From Peptacetobacter sp900550335 (GTDB lineage: Bacteria > Bacillota > Clostridia > Peptostreptococcales > Peptostreptococcaceae): a stretch of DNA of 64,000 bases. Below, in pieces: positions 16,990-25,916 of the stretch (positions are counted from its first letter, which is position 1; each line of letters opens with the position of its first letter). Location: assembly GCF_047528295.1 (NCBI RefSeq), contig NZ_CP180001.1, positions 1,736,001-1,800,000 of the forward strand, written 5' to 3'. The position numbers and the translations under genes are program-made. The notes beneath the pieces are model-generated. The model was not told where the DNA came from, searched no databases, and saw only the letters and a list, made by a program, of their open reading frames with translations.

Positions 16990-17023
16990 GTAATTTGTTA
17001 TCTTTATTTATTATAGATTTTTC

Positions 17024-17383
17024 TTAATCTATAACATTTTTAAATTCATGTACTTCATTGTTAATTATATCCACACCTATACTTCCAACTCGTATCTCTT
17101 CTTCCTTATCTTTTAGAAACATTTCTACTAAAATATTCGGATTTTCTATTATTTTTAATTTCTTAGCCCTAGTTAATTTTTTTATATAACACTCCAGCTT
17201 CATAGCTGTTTTTCTGCTACTACTTTCAAAATAAACCTCTAATCTGCTAAATCCATAATTTTTAGTATACTTACAGTTTTTACCTTCTGTGTGTTCTATC
17301 ATTCGTCTTTTTATGTCGGTTGTATAGCCCGTGTATAAGGTATTATTTTTGCATCTTATTATATATGTGTAAAAAATCTTCAA
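17024..17383 (-). CDS. GIY-YIG nuclease superfamily protein (YazA/YhbQ type)
   Basis: A 119-residue protein; residues 1-80 match the UPF0213 GIY-YIG domain: YTYIIRCKNNTLYTGYT (the GIY-YIG strands), the helix Arg in TDIKRRMIEH and a conserved late EC-Y motif. About 35 extra residues follow the domain, longer than typical YazA. Start is TTG at 17383 with only a weak GGAT ribosome site. Such proteins are putative structure-specific DNA nucleases, mostly uncharacterised. Confidence 0.8.
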   Translation of the reverse strand: MKIFYTYIIRCKNNTLYTGYTTDIKRRMIEHTEGKNCKYTKNYGFSRLEVYFESSSRKTAMKLECYIKKLTRAKKLKIIENPNILVEMFLKDKEEEIRVGSIGVDIINNEVHEFKNVID

Positions 17384-17426
17384 TACATTCTATCCAATCT
17401 ATTCTTCTTTTATTCTATACTAATTA

Positions 17427-18035
17427 TTAATTTTCATTATCTTTACCGACAGATATAAATATCTGTAATGCTAAGAATGCTTTTACATCCATATTTGCTT
17501 TACTTTTTAATATTTCAACAGCCTGCTGTCTGTCTATTAGTAAAGTCTGGATTTCTTCTGTTGGCTCAAGATATTCATTAGATGGTTCACCCTTGCAAGT
17601 ACAATAAAGTAGTGAAAATGACTCATCTGTCATACCTGGAGATGGATATAAACCAAAACCACTATCCATTTTATTTATTTCAACAAGGTCTAATCCAGTT
17701 TCTTCTTTTAATTCTCTTCTTGCACAAACTTCTATATCTTCACCTGGATCTATAAGTCCTGCTGGAAGTGAGTAAACATAGTCATCTAAAGGCACACGAT
17801 ATTCTCTTATTATTACAAGTTTATCCTCTTCTATATGATAAGGAACCATTACAACTGCATCATCCCTGTCATTTCCATTTCCAAAATACATCTCATTAAG
17901 CTCTTCTTCTGATTTTCTTGTAGCTAACATCCAAGTTTTTTCAGATTTATCCTTAGATTCGTATTTCATTTCATACATACTTAAATATTTAGACTTCCGT
18001 ATAGGAGTTAGTTTTTTTATTTTTTTCTGTCTCAT
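17427..18035 (-). CDS. Nudix hydrolase, ADP-ribose pyrophosphatase type
   Basis: A 202-residue protein with a complete Nudix box, GLIDPGEDIEVCARRELKEE followed by TGL, whose REL-x-EE residues bind magnesium. The layout (N-terminal beta domain and a box in the middle) fits the ADP-ribose/nucleotide-sugar pyrophosphatase branch. Start set at ATG 18035, seven bases after GAAGGGGA; an upstream in-frame start at 18053 lacks a site. Single-gene unit. Confidence 0.85.
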   Translation of the reverse strand: MRQKKIKKLTPIRKSKYLSMYEMKYESKDKSEKTWMLATRKSEEELNEMYFGNGNDRDDAVVMVPYHIEEDKLVIIREYRVPLDDYVYSLPAGLIDPGEDIEVCARRELKEETGLDLVEINKMDSGFGLYPSPGMTDESFSLLYCTCKGEPSNEYLEPTEEIQTLLIDRQQAVEILKSKANMDVKAFLALQIFISVGKDNEN

Positions 18036-18180
18036 TTTTAATCCCCTTCTCATTTGTAAATTTTATTTGAAAAGATAATTATTTTATATTAATTATATAA
18101 TTCGATTATATCAATATTTTAAAGTTGTTGACAAGGTTTAATAACATTTATCGCTTTTCACTTCAAATATTTATACATAT

Positions 18181-18222
18181 GGTGCACTGAGGACTGGAGA
18201 GCAAATAATTGTGATTATATAT
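18181..18222 (-). repeat. Truncated remnant of the nested palindromic element
   Basis: Read on the minus strand: ATAATCACAATTATTTGC followed by a decayed version of the conserved strand (TCTCCAGTCCTCAGTGCAC). The rest of the element is missing. The outer arm and the terminator before it match copy C at 21251-21310, so both loci derive from one duplicated unit. Confidence 0.6.
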
Positions 18223-18227
18223 CAAAA

Positions 18228-18255
18228 AAGGCCATTGCAAAACTGCAACAGCCTT
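18228..18255 (-). terminator. Terminator of the dehydratase-activase gene
   Basis: AAGGCTGTTGCAG / TTGCAATGGCCTT hairpin and TTTTTT on the minus strand, seven bases after the stop. Nearly identical to the terminator of the aminopeptidase gene at 21251. Confidence 0.85.
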
Positions 18256-18261
18256 AATAAT

Positions 18262-19023
18262 TTATCTTCTTCCAAATCCTATAACAGCAGCACCTAATGC
18301 ACCTATTATCTGAGTGTCTTCAGCTAAGAATATTTCTTTTCCTATTATTTCAGAAATCATTCTAACAAGTTCACTACTTTTTGCAAGTCCTCCAGTGAAT
18401 GCAACTTTTTCTACTATTTCTCCTCTTGATAACATAGATGTAGATTTATTAGCTATTGATTTTAATATACCTGCAGCAACTTCTCCAGTTGGAACGTTCT
18501 GAGCTAATAAACTTACTATTTCTGATTCAGCAAAAACAGTACACATACTAGATATATTTACTGGATGATTTCCTTTTGCTAATTCATCTATTTTTGTTAT
18601 ATCACTTCCTAATATATTAGAAGTAACTTCTAAGAATCTTCCTGTACCTGCAGCACATTTATCATTCATTAAAAAGTTTACTACATTTCCGTCTTCATCA
18701 AGATTTATAACTTTACTATCCTGTCCACCTATATCAAGTATAGTTCTTACATCATTATTTATAAAATGTATTCCTTTACTATGGCAAGTTATCTCAGTAA
18801 CTTTTTTATCCGCAAAATCCATTACTCCTCTACCATATCCAGTTCCTACAACTTTTTTTATTTCATCATCTGCTATTCCTTCTTTTAATTTTTCATAAAC
18901 TTCATTAGCAGTTGTCATTGGACTCCATCCTGTTGGAACGATTATTTTTTTTACTATTTTTTCTCCGTCAAATAGAACCCCTTTTGTTGCAACTGATCCT
19001 GAATCTACTCCTATACTGTACAT
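18262..19023 (-). CDS. 2-hydroxyacyl-CoA dehydratase activase (HgdC/BcrA-BadF ATPase family)
   Basis: A 253-residue ASKHA-fold ATPase that hydrolyses ATP to drive an electron into a 2-hydroxyacyl-CoA dehydratase during amino-acid fermentation. Seen: phosphate loop GVDSGSVATKG (5-15), DIGGQDSK (97-104), and the cysteines ligating the dimer-bridging [4Fe-4S] cluster, Cys123 in NDKCAAGTGRF and Cys161 in SSMCTVF. Length matches HgdC. No dehydratase subunits (hgdA/B) lie nearby, so it is separated from its partner or activates a remote one. Two similar promoter-like repeats and a dyad lie upstream. Confidence 0.9.
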   Translation of the reverse strand: MYSIGVDSGSVATKGVLFDGEKIVKKIIVPTGWSPMTTANEVYEKLKEGIADDEIKKVVGTGYGRGVMDFADKKVTEITCHSKGIHFINNDVRTILDIGGQDSKVINLDEDGNVVNFLMNDKCAAGTGRFLEVTSNILGSDITKIDELAKGNHPVNISSMCTVFAESEIVSLLAQNVPTGEVAAGILKSIANKSTSMLSRGEIVEKVAFTGGLAKSSELVRMISEIIGKEIFLAEDTQIIGALGAAVIGFGRR

Positions 19024-19095
19024 TATTTTAAATTCCTCCCACTTTTTATAAATATATATGATATTTTTATTAATTATTTTTATTTATAGCTTACC

Positions 19096-19233
19096 TCTAT
19101 ATTCTATCATAGTTTTATATGATATTGTAATAGACAATATCTATGATAACATATAGTGAAACAATAGTAAATTATCTTATATTTAGCTTATTTTGATACA
19201 TTCTATCATAATTTTCAAACGAAATTGTCATAC
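19096..19233 (-). promoter_or_regulatory. Tandem promoter-like repeats and dyad upstream of the activase
   Basis: Two degenerate copies (19096-19130 and 19197-19233) of a block read on the minus strand as ACAAT-TC...AAA-TATGATAGAAT; a third copy is upstream of ppk at about 50585. Between them is a perfect dyad GATATTGT-N5-ACAATATC (19121-19141). Probably promoter plus operator. The remainder of the 408-bp divergent gap is A+T-rich. Confidence 0.4.
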
Positions 19234-19319
19234 AAAAAAATTATAGATTTCTATTAATTTATATTTTTTTACTATAAATTTTGAATATGTTGAAATTCCA
19301 ATATTTTTAAAATTTCATG

Positions 19320-19334
19320 TATTTTCAGAACAGT
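19320..19334. promoter_or_regulatory. CodY-like box upstream of aminopeptidase P
   Basis: TATTTTCAGAACAGT agrees with the CodY consensus AATTTTCWGAAAATT at 12 of 15 positions. A peptidase is a typical CodY target, but the match is moderate. Confidence 0.35.
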
Positions 19335-19431
19335 TGTATAAATCATGATAAAATGGTATTCTAAATTTGTACTTTTAAGAAAACGTATCTTTTGGTACAA
19401 AAGAATAGATATTTTTACGGAGGGTAAAAAA

Positions 19432-21219
19432 ATGGATATAAGAGAAAGACTATCTAAATTAAGAGAAATCATGGCATCAAAAAATATAGATGCATACATG
19501 ATACCATCAGCTGACTTCCATCAGAGTGAATATGTTGGAGAATACTTTAAATCAAGAGAATTCATAAGTGGATTCAATGGTTCAGCTGGTACTGTTATAG
19601 TAACTAAAGATTTTGCAGGACTTTGGACTGACGGAAGATACTTCATACAGGCTGAAAAACAGTTAGAAGGAACTGGAATAGAATTAATGAAAATGGGTGT
19701 AGAAGGATTCCCTACTACAACTGAATTCTTAGTTGCTAACCTTTCAGAAGGATCTGTTCTAGGATTTGACGGTAGAGTTATATCTGCTAACGAAGGAAAT
19801 GAACTTACTGCTGTTTTAGCTGAAAAAAATATAAAAATAGAATATCAGTATGATTTAATAGATGAAATATGGACAGAAAGACCAGCTTTATCTGATGCAA
19901 AAGCTTTTGCTTTAGATGTTAAATTCACTGGTGAAAGTATAGCTTCTAAATTAACTAGAATAAGAGAAAAAATGGCTGAAAAAGGTGCTTCTCATCACGT
20001 AATAACTACTCTTGATGATATCGCTTGGATATTCAATATGAGAGGTGGAGACGTAGCTCACAGTCCAGTTGTTTTAGCTTACACTGTTATAACTGCTGAC
20101 AAAGTTTGCTTATTCTTAGATGAAACTAAATTACCTGAAGATTTAAAAGCTATATTCGTAGCTGAAAATATAGAAATATTACCTTACAACGATGTATACG
20201 AATTTGTTAAAGGTATACCAGCAGGAGAAAAAGTTTTAGTTGATGGAACTAAATTAAACTACGCTATATTCAACAATATAGTTGCAGAAAAAATAGTTGA
20301 TTACAACCCATCTTTATTCTTCAAAGCTTGCAAAAACGAAACAGAACTTGCTTGTACAAGAAACGCTCATATAAAAGACGGTGTTGCTATAACTAAATTC
20401 ATGTACTGGTTAAAAAATAACGTAGCTAAAGGTGGCATAACAGAACTTACTGCTCAGGCTAAAATACAGGAATTAAGAGCTGAACAGAAAGACTTCTTCG
20501 ATACTTCATTCGGAAGTATATCAGCTTACAAAGAACACGCTGCTATGATGCACTACTCTTCTACTCCAGAAACTGATGTAGAATTAAAACCAGAACACTT
20601 ATACTTATTAGATTCAGGTGGACAGTACTTAGATGGTACAACTGATATAACTAGAACATTCGTATTAGGTGAATTAACTGATGAATTAAAACTTCACTTC
20701 ACTTCTGTTGTTAGAGGTATGATAAACTTATCATTAGCTAAATTCTTATACGGATGCCACGGATACAACCTTGACATACTTTGTAGAGGGGTTATGTGGA
20801 AAATGGGAATAGACTATCAGTGCGGTACTGGACATGGTATAGGTCATGTTCTTAACGTTCACGAAGCTCCAAACGGATTCAGATGGAGATTAGTTCCTGA
20901 AAGATTTGACTCTGCTGTTCTTGAAGAAGGTATGATAACTACTAACGAACCAGGTGTTTATATAGAAGGATCTCATGGTATAAGAATAGAAAACGAAATA
21001 GTTTGTAAAAAAGCTGAAAAGAACTTATACGGACAGTTTATGAACTTCGAAGTTATAACATTTGCTCCAATCGACTTAGATGGTATAGATCCAGAACTTA
21101 TGACTAAAGAAGAAAGAGATTATCTAAACTGGTACCATGGACAGGTATTCGAAAAAATAGGACCACACTTAACTGAAGAAGAAAGAGAATGGTTAAAAGG
21201 ATACACTAGAGCTATATAA
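19432..21219 (+). CDS. pepP: Xaa-Pro aminopeptidase (aminopeptidase P, M24B, three-domain type)
   Basis: A 595-residue cytosolic metallopeptidase that removes N-terminal residues preceding proline. Two creatinase-like N-terminal domains are followed by the pita-bread domain: metal ligands appear in LLDSGGQYLDGTTDITRTF (Asp pair), GTGHGIGHVLNVHEAP (His) and TNEPGVYIEGSHGIRIENEI (two Glu). The long form resembles eukaryotic XPNPEP1. Start is ATG 19432 with GGAGGG upstream; the longer reading from 19345 has no site. Codon use is markedly biased (GGT, GTT, GCT, TTC), suggesting high expression. A strong terminator follows, then repeat copy C. Confidence 0.93.
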   Translation: MDIRERLSKLREIMASKNIDAYMIPSADFHQSEYVGEYFKSREFISGFNGSAGTVIVTKDFAGLWTDGRYFIQAEKQLEGTGIELMKMGVEGFPTTTEFLVANLSEGSVLGFDGRVISANEGNELTAVLAEKNIKIEYQYDLIDEIWTERPALSDAKAFALDVKFTGESIASKLTRIREKMAEKGASHHVITTLDDIAWIFNMRGGDVAHSPVVLAYTVITADKVCLFLDETKLPEDLKAIFVAENIEILPYNDVYEFVKGIPAGEKVLVDGTKLNYAIFNNIVAEKIVDYNPSLFFKACKNETELACTRNAHIKDGVAITKFMYWLKNNVAKGGITELTAQAKIQELRAEQKDFFDTSFGSISAYKEHAAMMHYSSTPETDVELKPEHLYLLDSGGQYLDGTTDITRTFVLGELTDELKLHFTSVVRGMINLSLAKFLYGCHGYNLDILCRGVMWKMGIDYQCGTGHGIGHVLNVHEAPNGFRWRLVPERFDSAVLEEGMITTNEPGVYIEGSHGIRIENEIVCKKAEKNLYGQFMNFEVITFAPIDLDGIDPELMTKEERDYLNWYHGQVFEKIGPHLTEEEREWLKGYTRAI

Positions 21220-21250
21220 TTAAATAAAATTATATTTACTATTAATATAG

Positions 21251-21280
21251 AGGCTGTTGCAATTTTGCAATGGCCTTTTT
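21251..21280 (+). terminator. Terminator of the aminopeptidase gene
   Basis: AGGCTGTTGCAA-TTTTGCAATGGCCT followed by TTTTT. Nearly the same sequence terminates the activase gene at 18228. Confidence 0.85.
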
Positions 21281-21284
21281 TATA

Positions 21285-21404
21285 AGTAAGTAATCACAAT
21301 TATTTACGCTCCAGGCTTCAGCACCCCATACAATTATATAAATTTTTTCAATGTATGGGGCGCTTGCAGTATTGTCGCTGTAAATTAATTTGTGATTACT
21401 TGCT
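21285..21404 (+). repeat. Nested palindromic element, copy C
   Basis: Outer arms AGTAAGTAATCACAATTATTTAC and GTAAATTAATTTGTGATTACTTGCT pair; conserved strands GCTCCAGGCTTCAG and GCTTGCAGTATTGTCGC are present; inner stem GCACCCCATAC / GTATGGGGCGC has one A-C mismatch. It follows the terminator of the plus-strand aminopeptidase gene, in the same orientation. The rest of the 495-bp gap to yitT is A+T-rich with one CodY-like box. Confidence 0.8.
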
Positions 21405-21677
21405 CAAAAGTCTCATCGCAAAGATTGAACAGCACCTTTTATACAAATAGAACTATATAATTTTATTCATTTTATATAGCTCTATATGTATTGAATGAAG
21501 TTGATAATAGTTGAATATATTTATTTTATTATTTTTTATTTATTTGATTAGTTATTTTTTGATATATTTTAGTTTATAAGATTTGTTATTTGTGTTGAAT
21601 TAAGTCGATTTTAATTATATAATTAGTAATAGTGAGTTTTTGTACTTATCTTTTTAAGATAATATTGGAATATATTT

Positions 21678-21692
21678 TATTTTCAGAAAATA
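21678..21692. promoter_or_regulatory. CodY-like box upstream of yitT
   Basis: TATTTTCAGAAAATA agrees with AATTTTCWGAAAATT at 13 of 15 positions and is a perfect dyad, 23 bp before the start codon. Confidence 0.45.
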
Positions 21693-21714
21693 CAATTTAA
21701 TAAGGAGGTTATGT

Positions 21715-22587
21715 ATGAAAGAGAATTTTTCATGGAAGACTATTTTCAATATAGTAGCAATTCTTATAGGGAATGCTATTTATGCTTTAGCAGTTGTTCT
21801 GTTTATAGTACCAAATAATCTTATTACAGGAGGGACTACAGGGCTTTCATTGTTATTATACAATCAGTTTGGTATACCAATGTCTGGATTCATTTTTGTT
21901 TTTAATGGAGTTATGTTCCTTGTAGGTTTATTTGTTTTAGGTAAGAAGTTCGCACTTTCTACTTTAATAAGTACATTCTTCTACCCTACTGCATTTGCTT
22001 TCTTTGAAAAGACAATCGGTTATGGTGGTATGACAAGTGATAATTTACTTGCTGTTTTATGTGCTGGTATTATGATAGGTGTTGCTATAGGTATAGTTAT
22101 TAAATGTGGTGCATCTACTGGTGGTATGGATATTCCTCCTCTAGTTATAAACAAAAAGGTTGGTATTCCAGTATCTGTAAGTATGTATTTCTTTGATTTC
22201 TTAATACTTCTTTCTCAGATGTTATTTACAAACAAAGAAATGGTATTATACGGAATACTTCTAGTTATGACTTATACTTTAGTACTTGATAATGTGCTTG
22301 TTATGGGTAAATCTCAGACTCAGGTTAAAATAGTATCTAAAGAATACGAAAAAATAAATACTATGATTTCAACAGAAATAGACAGAGGTACTACTCTTCT
22401 TCAGGCAGAAACAGGATATATGAAAAATGAATATCCAGTTGTACTAACTGTTATTTCTAATAGAGAGCTTCCTTCTTTAAATAGCAAGGTTCTTGAAATA
22501 GATCCAAATGCATTTATGATAGTAAGTAAAGTAAATGAAGTTCATGGTAAAGGATTTACATTCAAAAAAGAATATATAGAAAACTAA
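21715..22587 (+). CDS. YitT family membrane protein
   Basis: A 290-residue protein with five to six TM segments in the first 195 residues (DUF161; typical phrases ITGGTTGLSLLLY and GASTGGMDI) and a C-terminal cytosolic DUF2179 domain from about 205 (TQVKIVSKEYEKI... HGKGFT). Family function is not established. Start ATG with AAGGAGGT upstream. Single gene bounded by repeat copy C and a terminator. Confidence 0.88.
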   Translation: MKENFSWKTIFNIVAILIGNAIYALAVVLFIVPNNLITGGTTGLSLLLYNQFGIPMSGFIFVFNGVMFLVGLFVLGKKFALSTLISTFFYPTAFAFFEKTIGYGGMTSDNLLAVLCAGIMIGVAIGIVIKCGASTGGMDIPPLVINKKVGIPVSVSMYFFDFLILLSQMLFTNKEMVLYGILLVMTYTLVLDNVLVMGKSQTQVKIVSKEYEKINTMISTEIDRGTTLLQAETGYMKNEYPVVLTVISNRELPSLNSKVLEIDPNAFMIVSKVNEVHGKGFTFKKEYIEN

Positions 22588-22676
22588 ATAGATAAATATA
22601 CATACTTTTAAAATATATTTTTAATTATATATTTTTAATAATATTTTTTATCTTTTAAGTTTCTAAAAAGAATTTT

Positions 22677-22717
22677 AATGGCATTTTATCCAGTTGGATT
22701 TAATGCCATTTTTTTAT
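22677..22717 (+). terminator. Terminator of the yitT-like gene
   Basis: AATGGCATT / AATGCCATT stem with an 16-base loop, then TTTTTTT. It sits in a 323-bp gap that otherwise is A+T-rich without further signals. Confidence 0.8.
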
Positions 22718-22910
22718 TTTTAATTGAATGATATTAATTATAAATCGGTTTTATCCATATTATAAATTATTCGCATATTTCTATATATTTATTTTATAAT
22801 ATAAATATTTTAACTAATAACTTTTGTGAATTTATAGAAAATAGTATATTCAAGTGATATAATTTATAATAAGAGGATAAAAAACTAAATATTAAAAGGG
22901 GGGACAAAAA

Positions 22911-24341
22911 TTGAAACAACAACAACTCGCATTAGATTTATTGGAAGCTGGAGAAACCACACAAACCTATTTAAATTCAGGGAAAGTTATACCTTCAGGT
23001 ATTACTTCCAAAATGCTTTACAAAGACATTATCACAATAGCATGGCCTTCTCTTTTAGAACTTATGCTAACTCAGTTAGCTTCTATGGTCGATATGATAA
23101 TGGTCGGTCGTCTTGGAGCCTCAGCTCTTACTGCTGTAGGTCTTACTACTCAACCAAAATTCCTAATAATATCAATTATAACATCTATAAATGTCGGTAC
23201 AACTGCCCTAGTCGCTCGTAGCAAAGGACAAGGAAAACAAGAAAAGGCAAATCTCGTTTTGAGGCAGGCAATTTTAGTAAATATTTTTATATCGGCGTTA
23301 ATTTCAATATTAATGTTTGTAACAGCAGAACCTATTATAAAATTTATGGGTGCTACTGATGCTCTTTCTTTAAAAGAAGGTACAGAATATTTAAAAATAC
23401 AAATGCTTGGAATCCTTCCACTTGCTCTTACAGGTACAATTACAGCAGCACTTAGAGGTGCAGGAAATTCCAAAACAGCTATGATTTATAATTTAATAGG
23501 AAACTTAGCAAACGTGATTTTAAACTATGCATTAATCTACGGAAACTTTGGATGCCCAACATTAGAAGTTGCTGGTGCTTCACTTGCCACAATTTTAGGG
23601 CAGTTCGTAGCATTTATCATGGCTTGTGTTGCAGTTACTGGACATAGAAATTATGTAAGATTTAGAGTTAAAGATGGATTAAAACCTAATTTTAAAATGA
23701 TGGCTGCAATTTCAGATATAGGTGTTCCAGCGCTTATCGAGCAGTTAGTTATGCGTGTAGGTTTTATAGCCTTTGCAAAAACAGTCGCATCACTTGGAAC
23801 ATTGGCATTTGCGGTTCACAATGTATGTATGAATATACGGGCGCTTTCATTTATGAATGGTCAGGCATTTGCAGTTTCTGCAACTTCTCTAGTAGGTCAA
23901 AGCTTAGGTAAAAAAAGAGCCGATATGGCGAATTTATACGCAACACGCTCAAGAAGAATGGGAACTGTAGTTTCTATTATACTTATGATTTTATTCTTTG
24001 TATTCCCAAAAGAAATAATATCACTTTACAATCCTGATCCTGAGATAGTAAATCTAGGTGCTAGACTTCTTATCATGGTGTCTATTATACAGATTCCTCA
24101 AGGCTCTCAGTTTATCATAAGTGGTATTTTAAGAGGTGCTGGCGATACTAAGGCAACTGCTGTAATAGTAACAGTTACTTCCCTATTCTTAAGACCAACA
24201 CTTGCAATTGTAATGATTTATGGATTTGGCATGGGGCTTGAAGGTGCTTGGATTGCAATTATGGCAGACCAGCTTTTAAGAACACTGCTTGTATTTATAC
24301 GATTCAGTAGTGGTAAATGGATTACAAAATTAGATAAATAG
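22911..24341 (+). CDS. MATE family efflux transporter
   Basis: A 476-residue membrane protein with twelve predicted TM segments in two six-helix bundles. Typical MATE features: IAWPSLLELMLTQLASMVDM with MVGRLG in TM1-2, GAGNSKTAMIYN and the second-half repeat GIPAL/VPALIEQLVMR and RGAGDTKATA. It should exchange Na+ or H+ for cationic compounds. About 35 hydrophilic residues precede TM1. The start appears to be TTG at 22911, supported by a strong GGGGGGA site; no in-frame ATG lies near. Single gene followed by a GNAT gene. Confidence 0.9.
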   Translation: MKQQQLALDLLEAGETTQTYLNSGKVIPSGITSKMLYKDIITIAWPSLLELMLTQLASMVDMIMVGRLGASALTAVGLTTQPKFLIISIITSINVGTTALVARSKGQGKQEKANLVLRQAILVNIFISALISILMFVTAEPIIKFMGATDALSLKEGTEYLKIQMLGILPLALTGTITAALRGAGNSKTAMIYNLIGNLANVILNYALIYGNFGCPTLEVAGASLATILGQFVAFIMACVAVTGHRNYVRFRVKDGLKPNFKMMAAISDIGVPALIEQLVMRVGFIAFAKTVASLGTLAFAVHNVCMNIRALSFMNGQAFAVSATSLVGQSLGKKRADMANLYATRSRRMGTVVSIILMILFFVFPKEIISLYNPDPEIVNLGARLLIMVSIIQIPQGSQFIISGILRGAGDTKATAVIVTVTSLFLRPTLAIVMIYGFGMGLEGAWIAIMADQLLRTLLVFIRFSSGKWITKLDK

Positions 24342-24437
24342 ACTATAATAATAGTATGAAAAGTTTATATTCTAAAAAATAGATTTAATGAATATAGTAT
24401 TTTCATGAATATGCAATTTAGAAAGGAATTATTTAAA

Positions 24438-24950
24438 ATGTTAATAAGAAATGTAAATGAATCAGATTTTGAAGAAATATACAATCTTGTAAAAAATGCA
24501 TTTGAAACAGCTAAAAATTCAACAGGAGATGAACGGGAGTTAGTTTGTGGTGTAAGAAATAGAGATACTTATGTTCCTGAATGTGAATTTGTAGCTGAAA
24601 AAGACGGTAAAATAATAGGACATGTAATACTTTCTAAGCAGGATGTTGAAACTGACGATGGTGGAGTCTTCCATGGAGTTAGAATTGAACAGATTGTCGT
24701 AGCAAAAGATGAAAGAGATAATAAACTCGGTGGAATGCTTATCTGCAATGCTTGTATGATGGCTGCAGAGCTTGGTTATCCAGGAGCTTTTGTCGTTGGA
24801 GATCCTGAGTATTTTGGTAAGTTTGGATTTATTGAAACTGCTGAATATGATATAGAGAATGTATCCGGAATAGATGACAAACTTGTACTAGCTTGCCCTA
24901 CTTGTACAGGAGGATTCCGTGGAGTAAAAGGAAAGGTAAATTTACACTAA
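24438..24950 (+). CDS. GNAT family N-acetyltransferase
   Basis: A 170-residue acetyltransferase (LIRNVNESDFEEIYNLVKNA start, EFVAEKDGKIIGHVIL in the middle, acetyl-CoA loop near RIEQIVVAKDERDNKLGGML). Substrate unknown. The start is set at ATG 24438, with AAAGGAATT upstream; the longer in-frame reading to 24405 has no site. Repeat copy D begins seven bases after the stop and probably ends the transcript. Confidence 0.85.
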   Translation: MLIRNVNESDFEEIYNLVKNAFETAKNSTGDERELVCGVRNRDTYVPECEFVAEKDGKIIGHVILSKQDVETDDGGVFHGVRIEQIVVAKDERDNKLGGMLICNACMMAAELGYPGAFVVGDPEYFGKFGFIETAEYDIENVSGIDDKLVLACPTCTGGFRGVKGKVNLH

Positions 24951-24956
24951 AATAAA

Positions 24957-25076
24957 GGACAAGAGAATAACTACTCTTTGCTCCAGGCTTCAGCGCCTCG
25001 CCCATTTATGTAATACATTTATAGGTTGCGAGGCGCTTGCAGTATTGTCGCTTTAGAGTAGTTATTTCTCTTGTCC
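24957..25076 (+). repeat. Nested palindromic element, copy D (also a terminator)
   Basis: The cleanest copy: outer arms GGACAAGAGAATAACTACTCT and AGAGTAGTTATTTCTCTTGTCC pair almost perfectly, then conserved strands GCTCCAGGCTTCAG and CTTGCAGTATTGTCGC, then inner stem AGCGCCTCGC / GCGAGGCGCT with a loop containing TGTAATACATTTA. It is followed by a run of seven T, so this copy should work as a terminator between the convergent GNAT and permease genes. Confidence 0.85.
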
Positions 25077-25138
25077 CATTTTTTTACTATGGATTTACCT
25101 TTTAAAAAACTAAGAATAGTTTATCTTTATAATAAATT

Positions 25139-25915
25139 TTACCATCCTTTTTTTGTTTTAACCTTTTTCTTTTTCTCTTTTGAGTTGTCTAGGTTTATGT
25201 TGGATTTTATTGTTATTAGTATAGATAGTAATATCATTAAGGTGATTGATGTTATGTTTAGTCCTATGTTCCAATTTACGCTTACGTCGTAGCTTCTATA
25301 TCCTATTAATCCTAATGTTGCAGTTATTGGATATATGTTTGCTAGAGCCATTTTTGATGATGCTAGTAATCCAGAATACCCATAGACAAATGCTGCTATT
25401 GCACCTACTAAGTATCCCTTTTGCTTTCTCCAAGATAATACTATTATCGGCATTGTTGCAATATAAAGGAATAAACTGTTTGCAGTTATGCTAAACAACG
25501 CTTCTATAGCATATTTCACTGTAAATCCAGTATAATTCATAACTTTTTCTCCTATTATCGTAAAAATAAAGCAACAAATTCCAAATAATATAGATACTAC
25601 TCCACAAACAATCAACTTACAAAATACTAGCTTCTTATATGAAATAGGAACAGTAAGTATATTTTTCATTGTATCATTTTCGTATTCTCTGTTCATGATA
25701 TACCCTGAAATCAACGTAATACAAACTGGGAATATCAATGTCATATTGTTTTTAATCACTTGCTCGTATAAATATCTAAAATCCCAAAATGATCCATCAT
25801 TTGCAGTAGATGTGAATATAGTAAGTACTACAGATAAAAGCATCATAAAAATCCCAGATAATATAATATTGTATCTTTTTAATTTTAAAAATTCTGTTTT
25901 TATTATAGTAATCAT
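25139..25915 (-). CDS. ABC-2 permease, antimicrobial-peptide immunity type (second)
   Basis: A 258-residue membrane protein with six TM segments of the LanEG/CprC kind (KTEFLKLKRYNIILSGIF start, NREYENDTMKNILTVPISYK between TM2 and TM3). With the upstream permease and ATPase it would expel lantibiotics or cationic peptides from the membrane. Start set at ATG 25915, one base after the upstream stop, with GAGAAGTGAG before it. Last gene of the operon; lysine-rich C-terminus. Confidence 0.85.
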   Translation of the reverse strand: MITIIKTEFLKLKRYNIILSGIFMMLLSVVLTIFTSTANDGSFWDFRYLYEQVIKNNMTLIFPVCITLISGYIMNREYENDTMKNILTVPISYKKLVFCKLIVCGVVSILFGICCFIFTIIGEKVMNYTGFTVKYAIEALFSITANSLFLYIATMPIIVLSWRKQKGYLVGAIAAFVYGYSGLLASSKMALANIYPITATLGLIGYRSYDVSVNWNIGLNITSITLMILLSILITIKSNINLDNSKEKKKKVKTKKGW

Positions 25916-25916
25916 A

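Noticed and set aside
13239..25076. CRISPR array
   Set aside because: The repeats are kilobases apart, occur in both orientations and have no regular spacers or cas genes.
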